Notes under the pieces: generated by a model
Told to the model about the DNA's origin: nothing
Databases searched by the model: none
What the model saw: only the letters and a program-made list of their open reading frames with translations
Made by a program: the position numbers and the translations under genes
In this document: positions 34,992 to 42,854 of the stretch, one piece after another
Position numbering within the stretch: position 1 is the first letter of the stretch
Layout of the letters: each line of letters starts with the position of its first letter
NCBI GenBank assembly: GCA_964390555.1
Contig: CAYMJU010000086.1
Span: 1 to 64,000, forward strand
Direction of reading: 5' to 3'
Length of the DNA: 64,000 nucleotides
Source of the DNA: CAVTWS01 sp964390555
Lineage (GTDB): Bacteria > Actinomycetota > Acidimicrobiia > Acidimicrobiales > SHLQ01

Positions 34992-35468
34992 ATGCGGTTG
35001 CTGGTCCTGGGCGTCGATGCGCACGGAAGCTCGTGCCTCACCGCGATGACCGAGGTCGTGCCCCGAGCGGTCGCGGGGGTGCCGGGAGTGGCGGTGGCAC
35101 GGCTGTTCTCGACCGACTCCAGTCCACCCCCGCCGTGTCCGGCCGGCCTCGGCCTGGCCACCGAGGACCGGCTCGCCCCGGGACTCGTGCAGTGGTACGT
35201 CGTCGAACACGAACCGGCGGCGCACGACGAACGAAGCGCGGCCACCGAGCTGCACCATCGCAACGCCATCGACTTGGTGGTCGTGCTCGACGGGAGTGCC
35301 GACCTGCTGCTGATGGACGGCGCCCACCCGGTGAGCGCCGGGGACTGCATCGTGATGGCCGGAATCGACCACGGTATGCGGGCCGGCATCGACGGTTGCC
35401 GCTTGATGTCGTTCGCGATCGGCACGCCACCACCCGCGGCGGTGCTTGAACCTGGAGGTTCACCATGA
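34992..35468 (+). CDS. Cupin-fold protein
   Basis: 158 residues from ATG 34992, three bp after the preceding gene. The second half, ELHHRNAIDLVVVLDGSADLLL and GDCIVMAGIDHGMRAG, is a cupin barrel with His residues that could bind one metal. The first half resembles small-molecule-binding cupins in which a Trp (QWYVVEHEP) precedes the motif. It may be a dioxygenase, isomerase or a sensor protein; nothing distinguishes these. Its ATGA overlap with the second TauD gene couples their translation, which supports a shared role. Confidence 0.72.
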   Translation: MRLLVLGVDAHGSSCLTAMTEVVPRAVAGVPGVAVARLFSTDSSPPPPCPAGLGLATEDRLAPGLVQWYVVEHEPAAHDERSAATELHHRNAIDLVVVLDGSADLLLMDGAHPVSAGDCIVMAGIDHGMRAGIDGCRLMSFAIGTPPPAAVLEPGGSP

Positions 35469-36322
35469 GTGCGTTGGACGTCGAAGACCTCACGCCAGGG
35501 TTCGGCACCGAGGTGAACGGGTTTCATCCCGGCGCGCCGCTCGACCCCGACACCACCCGAGCCTTGCGGGATCTGTTCGACCGCCGGGGCATGCTCGTGT
35601 TCCGAGACGTCGACCTCTCCCACGCTCAGCAGGTACAGCTGTGTGAGACGCTGATCGACAAGGTCGGCGTGGGCGGTGGCGATGGTTCGCCGGTCGAGGA
35701 TCGCTGGTACATCTCCAACCGGCGGGACAATTCGGCCGCTCCCTTCGGACGGCTACAGTTCCATTCCGACACGATGTGGGCGACCCAACCCTTCGAGGTG
35801 CTGTCGCTGTACGGAGTCGAGGTGGACGAGCCGGCCGTACCGACCACCTTCGTCAGCGCCGAGCTGGCGTGGGAGACGCTGCCCGACCAGCTCCGGTCCC
35901 GGGTCGCTGAGCTGAGCGTGCTCCAGACGGCCGGCGAGGTCCGGCGGGGAGATCTCACCGACGTGCTCGTGACCAACGTCGAACGACCGCCCTCCACGAC
36001 GACGCGCATCGGGCACCCGCACCCGCGCACCGGGGCCACGCTCCTGTACATCTGCGAACAGATGACCAAGGAGGTGGTCGGCTTGCCGCCCGACGAGAGC
36101 GAGGCGCTGCTGGGGGAGTTGTTCGCTCACCTCTACGACCCGGCTGTCCGTTGGGATCACCAGTGGCACAACGGTGACCTCGTCGTCTGGGACAACTTGG
36201 CGATCCAGCACGCCAGGTCCAACGTGACGCCGGACGGGCCGACCCGGACGCTGCGCAAGGTGGCGAGCCCGGTTCCGCAGCTGAGCCCCGAGCAGCGCCC
36301 GCGCTACCGCGCCGCATCGTGA
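35465..36322 (+). CDS. TauD/TfdA family Fe(II)/2-oxoglutarate dioxygenase (second copy)
   Basis: 285 residues from ATG 35465 (ATGA overlap with the cupin stop). Its HSD motif, in LQFHSDTMW (about 97-105), the distal His in NLAIQHARSN (about 247) and RTLRK match the enzyme at 34134. The N-termini are also similar (DLTPGFGTEVNGFHPGAPLD against DLTPRIGAEITGLNPRADLD), so the pair arose by duplication around the cupin gene. The four-base overlap with the downstream SDR suggests hydroxylation by this enzyme followed by oxidation of the alcohol. Confidence 0.92.
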   Translation: MSALDVEDLTPGFGTEVNGFHPGAPLDPDTTRALRDLFDRRGMLVFRDVDLSHAQQVQLCETLIDKVGVGGGDGSPVEDRWYISNRRDNSAAPFGRLQFHSDTMWATQPFEVLSLYGVEVDEPAVPTTFVSAELAWETLPDQLRSRVAELSVLQTAGEVRRGDLTDVLVTNVERPPSTTTRIGHPHPRTGATLLYICEQMTKEVVGLPPDESEALLGELFAHLYDPAVRWDHQWHNGDLVVWDNLAIQHARSNVTPDGPTRTLRKVASPVPQLSPEQRPRYRAAS

Positions 36323-37101
36323 ACCCGTTCTCGCTCGAGGGCAAGGTCGCACTCGTGACCGGTGCGGGGCGGGGTATCGGTGCGGCCATCGCTCAGGTGT
36401 TCGCTGATTCGGGGGCGGCGGTCGTCGTCACGGCGCGGACCTTGGCCGATGTGGAGGAGGTCGCCTCGAGGATCACAGACGCAGGTGGTCGGGCCATAGC
36501 CGTCGCCGCCGACGTCACCGATGCGTCGCAGCTCCCGAACCTGGTCGCGGAGTGCGCGACCGCGTTCGGCGGGCTCGACATCGTCGTGAACAACGCCGGC
36601 GCTGGAGGGTCGCCGTCGTTCGTCGACACCCGGATCGAGCACCTTCGGCATGCTTTCGACCTCATGGTGGCCGCCCCATTCGAGCTCACCCGCCTGGCGC
36701 TCCCGCATCTGCTGGTGCGCCCGGGGGCGTCGGTCATCAACATGTGCTCGGTGGGCGCCCACCGCTCCACTCGCGGCAACCTCGCCCACCACACCGCCAA
36801 GGCCGCGCTCGCGCACCTGACCCGCCTGATGGCCGCGGACCTCGGGCCTCGCGTCCGGGTCAATGCGCTGGTCCCCGGTGCAGTGGAGACGCCCGGGCTG
36901 CGAGCGGTCTTCGACGCCCGCCCGGGTTTGCGCGATGTCCTTCAAGACCACATCCGGCTGCGGCGGATGGGCACCCCCGACGACGTCGCGCTGGCCGCCG
37001 TGTACCTCGCGTCGCCTGCTGCATCGTGGATCACCGGCACCTTGCTGGACATCGACGGCGGCACGGTCGACGAGATCATGCCCTCCACGCCGGATCTCTG
37101 A
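36319..37101 (+). CDS. SDR-family oxidoreductase with altered active site
   Basis: 260 residues from GTG 36319, overlapping the dioxygenase stop. TGAGRGIGA (about 15-23), VVNNAGAGG (about 90) and Ser in NMCSVG (about 140) follow the SDR pattern. The YxxxK motif, however, reads HHTAK (about 156-160), with His in place of the catalytic Tyr. The C-terminal GTLLDIDGGT is normal. Either His supports catalysis or the protein is no longer a dehydrogenase. It is the last gene before the copper module; 22 bp later the CsoR operator begins, so its promoter context is separate from what follows. Confidence 0.85.
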   Translation: MNPFSLEGKVALVTGAGRGIGAAIAQVFADSGAAVVVTARTLADVEEVASRITDAGGRAIAVAADVTDASQLPNLVAECATAFGGLDIVVNNAGAGGSPSFVDTRIEHLRHAFDLMVAAPFELTRLALPHLLVRPGASVINMCSVGAHRSTRGNLAHHTAKAALAHLTRLMAADLGPRVRVNALVPGAVETPGLRAVFDARPGLRDVLQDHIRLRRMGTPDDVALAAVYLASPAASWITGTLLDIDGGTVDEIMPSTPDL

Positions 37102-37123
37102 GCCCGCGCCGGCGCTCAGTGCC

Positions 37124-37155
37124 CTGCATCCCACCCCAGGTGGGGTAGGATGCAG
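37124..37155. promoter_or_regulatory. CsoR operator (copper-responsive)
   Basis: CTGCATCCCACCCC and GGGGTAGGATGCAG form inverted arms (13 of 14 paired) around a 4-bp spacer. This closely matches the known mycobacterial CsoR operator layout of CCCACCCC-N4-GGGGT. It sits 95 bp before csoR, with a dispersed repeat in between. Confidence 0.8.
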
Positions 37156-37158
37156 CCT

Positions 37159-37254
37159 ATGAGCGAAGCGCAGCGAGCGAGTGCAGCCGAGGGAGCGCAG
37201 CTCCCCGGTTGCCGATGGGGTCTGGGGGCGCGTAGCCCCCAGCGACGACGATGA
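37159..37254 (+). CDS. Repeat-encoded 31-codon leader ORF upstream of csoR (REP-A copy 2)
   Basis: ATG 37159 opens a 31-residue frame starting MSEAQRASAAEGAQLPG. Its TGA (37252-37254) overlaps the ATG of csoR at 37251. The whole frame is the dispersed hairpin element: it starts ATGAGCGAAGCG, holds the perfect hairpins GGGAGCGCAGCTCCC (37191-37205) and CTGGGGGC/GCCCCCAG (37222-37242), and ends CGACGACGATGA. Because csoR lacks a clear Shine-Dalgarno of its own, it may be translated by coupling to this mini-ORF. A translated product is not proven; the repeat itself is clear. Confidence 0.4.
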   Translation: MSEAQRASAAEGAQLPGCRWGLGARSPQRRR

Positions 37255-37562
37255 AGGACGTCCACGAGAAGGCTGTGCTCAACCGGCTGAAGACCGCGCG
37301 GGGCCACTTGGATGCGGTGATCCGCATGGTCGAGGCCGACGCGTACTGCCCCGACCTGATGAAGCAGCTCGCGGCGGTACAGGGCTCGTTGGAACGGGCC
37401 AGCCGGATCGTCTTGCGCAATCACCTCGAGACGTGTGTCGCCGCTGCGATGGCGGCGGGTCGCACCGACGAGATCGTCGAGGAGCTGATGGACGCCCTGC
37501 GCTATGACCGCACCGTCACCGCGCCCGGTCCCGAGTTGCACCTGACCGAGCAGGGGGGGTGA
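37251..37562 (+). CDS. csoR: Copper-sensing transcriptional repressor CsoR
   Basis: 103 residues from ATG 37251. The copper-binding set C33, H58 and C62 (AYCPDL, RNHLETC) has the same spacing as Mycobacterium tuberculosis CsoR (C36, H61, C65). The all-helical HEKAVLNRLKTARGHLDAV start is typical of the family. Cu(I) binding releases the repressor from the operator, here at 37124-37155, allowing expression of csoR and the copper ATPase. Its stop overlaps the ATPase start. Nickel- or sulfur-responsive CsoR relatives exist, but the ligand set, operator and downstream ATPase all favour copper. Confidence 0.92.
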   Translation: MKDVHEKAVLNRLKTARGHLDAVIRMVEADAYCPDLMKQLAAVQGSLERASRIVLRNHLETCVAAAMAAGRTDEIVEELMDALRYDRTVTAPGPELHLTEQGG

Positions 37563-39748
37563 TGACCGCGACGATGCCTGCGGCGCCTGCCGGGGCGGAG
37601 TTCTCGGTGTCGGGGATGACGTGTGGGTCGTGCGCGGCCCGGGTGGAGAACGAGCTCGCCCGCCAGCCGGGGGTGACCCATGCCTCGGTGAATCTGGCGT
37701 CGGCGAAGGCCGTCGTCGTATTCCAACCCGGCGAGATCACGCCGGAGGAGCTGGTCGCTGCGGTCGGCCGGATCGGCTACGGGCTGGGGCCGGTCGAGGC
37801 ATCGGCCGCGGACGACGGGGTGGACAGCGAGCAGGTCGCGCGGCGGTTGTGGCTGCGCCGGGTGCTGGTGGCGGGGCCGCTCGGGCTCGCGGTGCTGGCG
37901 CTGTCGCTCGGCTACATGCACGATCCGTGGGCCCGGTGGAGCGCCCTCGCGCTTGCGATTCCGGTGCAGTTCTGGGCGGGGTGGCCGTTCTTGCACCAGG
38001 CGGCGGTCCGGGCCCGGGCCCGCCAGGCGAACATGGACACCCTGATCTCGATGGGCACTTTGGCGGCGTTCGTGTTCTCCGCCTACCAGGTCGTGTTCGG
38101 TCCCGAGCACTCCGATCACTACTTCGACACCGCCGCGCTGATCGTGGCGTTCCTGGTGCTGGGTCGTTACTTCGAGGCGCGTGCCAAGGGCAAAGCGTCG
38201 AGCGCGATCCGCAGGCTGCTCGAGTTGGGTGCCAAGGAGGCCCGCCTGGTAGTCGACGGCGCCGAACGCATGGTCGCGATCGACACGGTGCGCGTGGGCG
38301 ACGAGGTGCGGGTGCGGCCGGGGGAGAAGATACCCGTCGACGGGGTCGTGGTCGACGGGGCGTCGGCGGTGGACGAATCGATGTTGACCGGTGAATCGGT
38401 CCCGGTCGACAAGGGCCCCGGGGATCGGGTGGCCGGCGCGACGATCAACGCCCAAGGTGTGCTGACGATGCGGGCCACGGCGGTGGGCGCCGACACCGCC
38501 TTGGCGCAGATCGTTCGTCTGGTCGACGAGGCGCAGGGCACCAAGGCGCCGGTTCAGCGCCTCGCCGATCGGATCTCGGGCGTCTTCGTGCCGGCCGTAC
38601 TGGTCGTCGCGGCCGTCACCTTCGCCGGGTGGGCGCTGGCCGATGACCTCACGAGCGGCCTGGTGGCCGCGGTCGCGGTGCTGATCATCGCGTGCCCGTG
38701 CGCTCTCGGATTGGCGACGCCGACCGCGATCATGGTCGGCACCGGTCGGGGTGCGGCGCTGGGTGTGCTGATCAAGGGCGGCGAGGTGCTGGAGCGCTCG
38801 AAGCGGGTCGACACGGTCGTGTTCGACAAGACCGGCACCCTCACCAAGGGTCAGATGGCGCTGACCGACGTCGTGCCCGCCGACGGTGTCGATCCCGGCG
38901 AGTTGTTGGCTCGGGCGGCGGCGGTCGAAGCCGGGTCCGAGCACCCCGTCGGTCGGGCGCTCGTCGATGGCGCCCACCACCGCGGTGTCGATGTCGCGCC
39001 GGTCACCGAGTTCGCGGCGGTGACCGGGCACGGTGTGCGCGCCCGCCTCGACGGAATTCTGGTTCACGTCGGTCGGCGTAAGTTGATGACCGACTCGGGC
39101 CTGATGAGTTGTACCGAGGTCGACGCCGCCGCGATGCGTCTGGAGGCCGAGGGTAAGACGGCGATCATGGCCGGCTGGGACGGCCGGGTCCGTGGCGTGT
39201 TAGCAGTCGCCGACACGCTCAAGGACGACGCCGCTGGGGCCGTCGCCCGCTTGCGGGAGATGGGGATCGACGTGGTGATGATCACCGGCGACAACCGCCG
39301 CACCGCCGAGTCGATCGCCGCTCAGGTCGGCATCGATCGGGTCCTGGCCGAGGTGCTGCCCGAGGACAAGGTGGGCGAGGTCCGCCGTCTCCAAGCCCAA
39401 GGCTTGGTCGTGGCCATGGTGGGAGACGGCGTCAACGACGCCCCGGCTCTGGTTCAGGCCGACCTCGGCATCGCCATCGGCACCGGTACCGACGTCGCCA
39501 TCGAGTCCTCCGACATCACGCTCCTGTCGGCCAACCTCGACGGCGTCGCCACCGCGATCCGCCTGTCTCGCCGGACCTTTCGCACCATCGTCCAGAACCT
39601 CGGCTGGGCGTTCGCGTACAACGTCGTGCTCATCCCGGTCGCCGCGCTCGGCTTGCTCGACCCGATCCTGGCCGGCGCGGCCATGGCGTTCTCGAGCGTG
39701 TCGGTCGTGACCAACAGCCTGCGCCTCCATCGGTTCAGGCCCGGATGA
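37562..39748 (+). CDS. copA: Copper-exporting P1B-type ATPase
   Basis: 728 residues from ATG 37562 (GTG 37559 would add one). An N-terminal metal-binding domain carries GMTCGSC (18-24). The transmembrane CPC lies in IIACPCALG (about 375-383). DKTGT (about 421), SEHPVG (about 460) and GDGVND (about 621) are the phosphorylation, HP-locus and hinge motifs, and C-terminal SVVTNSLRLHRF fits copper-type pumps. It exports Cu(I) from the cytoplasm using ATP. Placement after csoR with a 3-bp overlap makes a self-contained copper-resistance operon. The csoR-linked CtpV-type pumps of mycobacteria are the closest functional comparison. Confidence 0.93.
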   Translation: MTATMPAAPAGAEFSVSGMTCGSCAARVENELARQPGVTHASVNLASAKAVVVFQPGEITPEELVAAVGRIGYGLGPVEASAADDGVDSEQVARRLWLRRVLVAGPLGLAVLALSLGYMHDPWARWSALALAIPVQFWAGWPFLHQAAVRARARQANMDTLISMGTLAAFVFSAYQVVFGPEHSDHYFDTAALIVAFLVLGRYFEARAKGKASSAIRRLLELGAKEARLVVDGAERMVAIDTVRVGDEVRVRPGEKIPVDGVVVDGASAVDESMLTGESVPVDKGPGDRVAGATINAQGVLTMRATAVGADTALAQIVRLVDEAQGTKAPVQRLADRISGVFVPAVLVVAAVTFAGWALADDLTSGLVAAVAVLIIACPCALGLATPTAIMVGTGRGAALGVLIKGGEVLERSKRVDTVVFDKTGTLTKGQMALTDVVPADGVDPGELLARAAAVEAGSEHPVGRALVDGAHHRGVDVAPVTEFAAVTGHGVRARLDGILVHVGRRKLMTDSGLMSCTEVDAAAMRLEAEGKTAIMAGWDGRVRGVLAVADTLKDDAAGAVARLREMGIDVVMITGDNRRTAESIAAQVGIDRVLAEVLPEDKVGEVRRLQAQGLVVAMVGDGVNDAPALVQADLGIAIGTGTDVAIESSDITLLSANLDGVATAIRLSRRTFRTIVQNLGWAFAYNVVLIPVAALGLLDPILAGAAMAFSSVSVVTNSLRLHRFRPG

Positions 39749-40024
39749 GCTGCCGAACCGCTCGATCTCAGCGGTGGCGGAACTTCTGCACCGTTCCCCG
39801 CCGACAAACCGAGCAAGGCCGGGTTCGTGTACGGGCCGGCGAACGCCGCGCTGAACCGGCTGACGGTCGGCGCGTCGAAGAACTCGTGGACGGGACAGCC
39901 CGACGATCTCCAACGCTTTATCGCCGCCTGGAGGCGAACCTGGCTGCGCAGGGATGGCCCGATGCCTTTACCATCGGGCGCGTCCACAGCCCGCGCCCGT
40001 GACACAGATCCGAAAGGAGGGGGC
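39749..40024. other. Region after copA; possible 85-codon remnant
   Basis: An ATG at 39745 overlaps the copA stop and opens a frame to 40002 (85 codons) ending in LYRRLEANLAAQGWPDAFTIG. The Arg-rich first half does not look like a folded protein, and I do not recognise it; it may be the tail of a lost gene. A strong Shine-Dalgarno, AAAGGAGGGGG (40013-40023), closes the region. Confidence 0.3.
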
Positions 40025-40117
40025 ATGAGAAGCGAAGCGACCGAATGCAGCCGAGGGAGCGCAGCTCCCCGGACGCCGATGGGGTCTGGGGGCTCGCGGC
40101 CCCGGCGACAACGATGA
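40025..40117 (+). CDS. Repeat-encoded 30-codon leader ORF (REP-A copy 3)
   Basis: ATG 40025 is preceded one base earlier by the end of AAAGGAGGGGG, an unusually strong but very close Shine-Dalgarno. The 30-residue frame begins MRSEATECSRGSAAP and ends in TGA 40115-40117, overlapping the ATG of the next gene (40114). It consists of the dispersed element, read in a different frame from the csoR copy, with a degraded second hairpin. The layout suggests the element was inserted at the original start codon and now couples translation. Expression is unproven. Confidence 0.4.
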   Translation: MRSEATECSRGSAAPRTPMGSGGSRPRRQR

Positions 40118-41175
40118 TCGATCGGGAGTCGCTGGCCGCGGCACTGAGGCCCGCGTCAGAGCCACGGATCATCGACGGGGTATACACCGAGGACCAGTTC
40201 GAGTCGTTGCTCGGCGTGGTGAAGGAGCACGGGCCCTGGCCGACCATCACCGCCCACCACTTCCAGTCAGTCGAGGAGCTCATCGCCACCACGTCGGGTG
40301 TGGTTCCCAAAGGTCACGGACTGACCCTCGATGCCATGGCGACGGCCAACTTCCGAGGGTTCTACGCCGCGAACTCGTGTTGCTACTACCCAGAGATCCA
40401 CGACTGCTTCTTCAACGCCGGGTTCATCGAACGGGTCAAGGACTACTGGGGGGCGAAGTACGCCAAGCCGACGCTGATGCTGTTCAACATCTGTGGCCCG
40501 CACAACAGCGGCCTCAGTCCGCACCTCGACGCGGTGACCTTTCGCGGCGTGAGGATCGAGAACACCCCGGTGTGGATGCAGAACGTGATGGGGAAGTCGG
40601 GGTTGTTCCGCGACTACATCGTGAAGATGGCCCAGGTCATCACCTGGTTCTGGTTGGGCGAGGAGGGCACGTTCACCTACTGGCCCGACGGGCCGCTCGG
40701 TGCGCCGCGCCGTATCGAGCACCCGATGTGGAACAAGGGGGTCGTCGTTCAGAACGAGCTGATGTTCCACCGTGGCGATCCGGTCGGTCGCCCCGACGAG
40801 CGGGCCGTACCCGGGCTCGCGAATCGCTCGAGGATCGGGTACCGCGCCTCCACCGACGATTGGGCGGTCTCGACCGATGGCGAGGTGATGCGGACCTACG
40901 AGCCCGGCAACGTCCGCTTCTTGGTGCACTGGAATGCCGAGGTGTACGCCGACCTGGACGAGGCGAAGCTGGTGATGGACCACACCGACGATCTGACCCA
41001 TGATCGGGTCGTGGCCACGTTGCTCGCCGACATGCGGGCCAAGGGCGTCAAGGTCGCGGAGCCGAGCGACCCGTTCCACGACGACGACTTCATCCACGCG
41101 CTGATCTCGACGTACACGATCGCCCCGACCCAGGACTGGGTCCAGCGCACCGACGGCGTGCGTCGTTCGTCCTGA
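40114..41175 (+). CDS. Uncharacterised protein, possible non-heme iron oxygenase
   Basis: 353 residues from ATG 40114. I do not recognise the family with confidence. SGLSPHLDAVTFRG (about 130-143) offers an HxD pair, NELMFHRGD (about 211-219) a distal His, and NRSRIGYRAS an Arg. That order and spacing would suit an Fe(II)/2-oxoglutarate or phytanoyl-CoA hydroxylase-like fold. The middle is rich in Trp, Phe and Tyr (ITWFWLGEEGTFTYWPDG). The next gene encodes an NTF2-like protein, a common companion of oxygenases. A REP-A mini-ORF precedes it and may control its translation. Function stays open. Confidence 0.6.
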   Translation: MIDRESLAAALRPASEPRIIDGVYTEDQFESLLGVVKEHGPWPTITAHHFQSVEELIATTSGVVPKGHGLTLDAMATANFRGFYAANSCCYYPEIHDCFFNAGFIERVKDYWGAKYAKPTLMLFNICGPHNSGLSPHLDAVTFRGVRIENTPVWMQNVMGKSGLFRDYIVKMAQVITWFWLGEEGTFTYWPDGPLGAPRRIEHPMWNKGVVVQNELMFHRGDPVGRPDERAVPGLANRSRIGYRASTDDWAVSTDGEVMRTYEPGNVRFLVHWNAEVYADLDEAKLVMDHTDDLTHDRVVATLLADMRAKGVKVAEPSDPFHDDDFIHALISTYTIAPTQDWVQRTDGVRRSS

Positions 41176-41194
41176 GCTGCCACAGGAGCAAGCC

Positions 41195-41677
41195 ATGACC
41201 GGCCACGACCGTCTCGCCGCCCACGAGTTCGTCCACCACTGGTGGCATCACTACGACGAGGGGAACCTTGATGTGCTCGCCCCGCTCCTGACCGACGACT
41301 GCCGTCTCCGGTCGCGCACCGACACCGGCCGGCACCCGCACGAGGAATTCATCGCCTCGGACAATCACGGCCCCGACACGGCCATGGCGTGGACGAGGGA
41401 GCACCGCCGGCACAGCCCCTACCCGCTACGACACCAGGCGTCGAACATCTTCGTCGCGGCGACGCGTGGCGACGAGATCGACCTCGAGTCCTATTTGTTC
41501 GTCACCCAGGTCGTGGAGAGCAAGCCGAGCACATTGTCGAGCGGGATCGTGCACCTGACGCTGCGCCTCACCCCCGACGGCTACCGGCTGAAATACCAAG
41601 ATGTCGTCCTTGATTCCATCGAGTCCACGGCGTTCCAGGACGTCCCGGAGGTCTCGAACCGCATGACTCGCTGGTGA
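41195..41677 (+). CDS. NTF2-like / SnoaL-type protein
   Basis: 160 residues from ATG 41195, with ACAGGAG upstream. The cone-like NTF2 fold is suggested by an N-terminal helix pair (AAHEFVHHWWHHYDEGNLD), LLTDDCRLRSR, and a late strand series ending LKYQDVVLDSIE. The general plan resembles small subunits of aromatic-ring dioxygenases and SnoaL-type isomerases. It follows the putative oxygenase by 19 bp and is probably co-transcribed. It could be a partner subunit or an independent isomerase or dehydratase; there are not enough catalytic landmarks to choose. Confidence 0.65.
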   Translation: MTGHDRLAAHEFVHHWWHHYDEGNLDVLAPLLTDDCRLRSRTDTGRHPHEEFIASDNHGPDTAMAWTREHRRHSPYPLRHQASNIFVAATRGDEIDLESYLFVTQVVESKPSTLSSGIVHLTLRLTPDGYRLKYQDVVLDSIESTAFQDVPEVSNRMTRW

Positions 41678-41789
41678 CGATGGCGAGCGTCGATCATGAG
41701 CATGTCTGGGTACCGACTCGACGATTACCGGCGCCACGCGGTGCCATGGGGTTCGCCGATCCAAGCGACGATCGGTAGATTCTCCCGGG

Positions 41790-42854
41790 ATGAACCGCGA
41801 AGATCCGCACGTAGAGGTACCGGTACGATTCGCGCTGGTCGGATACGGGTTCGGGGGGCGCTGGTTCCACGCTCCGCTGCTCGCCAGCTCTCGGGCGTGT
41901 GATCTCGTCGGCGTCGTAACGACGTCGTCTCAACGCACGGCGTTGGTCGCCGCTGACCATCCCGGGGTGCGAACCTTCGATTCCCTCACGCAGGTGGTCG
42001 ATGCTGGGGTCGAGGCCGTCGCGATATCGACGCCCGCCGACACTCACAGCGCGTTGACCGACGAGGCGCTCGAGCTCGGACTCCACGTCGTCTGCGACAA
42101 GCCGTTCGCACTCGACGCGCCGGCGGCCGCAAGGTCGGTCGACCTCGCCAGCCAATCGGGACGGCTGTTGTCGGCGTACCAGAACCGACGCTGGGATTCG
42201 GATTTCCAGACCGTGCGGCGTCTCGTCGAGGCCCATCGGCTCGGCCGGGTCACCCGGTTCGAGTCGAGGTTCGAACGGTTCGCGCCGCAGCCCGGCCCAC
42301 CGCCGTCGGGTGGGGGAGCACTTCTCGATTTCGGCAGCCACCTCGTCGACCAGGCACTCGTGCTCCTCGGCCCGGCCCGCAGCGTCTACGCCGAGCTACG
42401 CATCCGCGAGACCGGACTCGACGATGATGTGTTCGTTGCCATCACCCATGACGGAGGAGCACGTTCGCACCTGTTCGGGAGCTGGAGCCAGGGCGCACCG
42501 GGCCAACGATTCCGGGTCACCGGGACCGACGGCTCCTATGTCGTAGAAGGCCCGATGGACGGTCAGGAAGCGGCGCTCGTGGCCGGGCAGAACCCGGCCC
42601 TGCTCGGCGACCAGTGGGGCGTGGAGCCCGAAGCTCGGTGGGGCTCGATCCGGCGGGGTCATGAGGCCGAGGTGGTCGCAACGGCACCGGGCGCCTGGCC
42701 CATCTTCTATGAGATGTTCGCCGCGGCGGTGCGCGGTGTCGGGCCGGTTCCGGTGCCAGCGGCAGATGCCGTCGAGACGGCCAGAGTGCTCGACGCGGCT
42801 CGGCGGAGCGCTCTGACCGGCGAAGTGGTTGCGCTCCGCGGCGAGCGCCACTGA
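41790..42854 (+). CDS. Gfo/Idh/MocA-family oxidoreductase
   Basis: 354 residues from ATG 41790. FALVGYGFGGRWFHAPLL (about 13-30) is the NAD(P)-binding Rossmann loop. VCDKPFAL (about 103) is the family EKP motif with Asp for Glu, and GGGALLDFGSHLVDQAL (about 171-187) holds the conserved Asp-His region. The family oxidises or reduces sugars, inositols and other polyols, or biliverdin-like ketones. It abuts the phosphotransferase-like gene with no gap. A 112-bp gap separates it from the NTF2-like gene. Confidence 0.9.
   Translation: MNREDPHVEVPVRFALVGYGFGGRWFHAPLLASSRACDLVGVVTTSSQRTALVAADHPGVRTFDSLTQVVDAGVEAVAISTPADTHSALTDEALELGLHVVCDKPFALDAPAAARSVDLASQSGRLLSAYQNRRWDSDFQTVRRLVEAHRLGRVTRFESRFERFAPQPGPPPSGGGALLDFGSHLVDQALVLLGPARSVYAELRIRETGLDDDVFVAITHDGGARSHLFGSWSQGAPGQRFRVTGTDGSYVVEGPMDGQEAALVAGQNPALLGDQWGVEPEARWGSIRRGHEAEVVATAPGAWPIFYEMFAAAVRGVGPVPVPAADAVETARVLDAARRSALTGEVVALRGERH

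Noticed and set aside
37502..39067. 521-codon minus-strand frame in the copper region
   Set aside because: Antisense to csoR/copA, with no recognisable motif; the plus-strand copper ATPase has every family motif.
39745..40002. 85-codon ORF overlapping the copA stop
   Set aside because: ATGA overlap is suggestive, but the first half is Arg-rich with no recognisable fold; noted only as a possible remnant.
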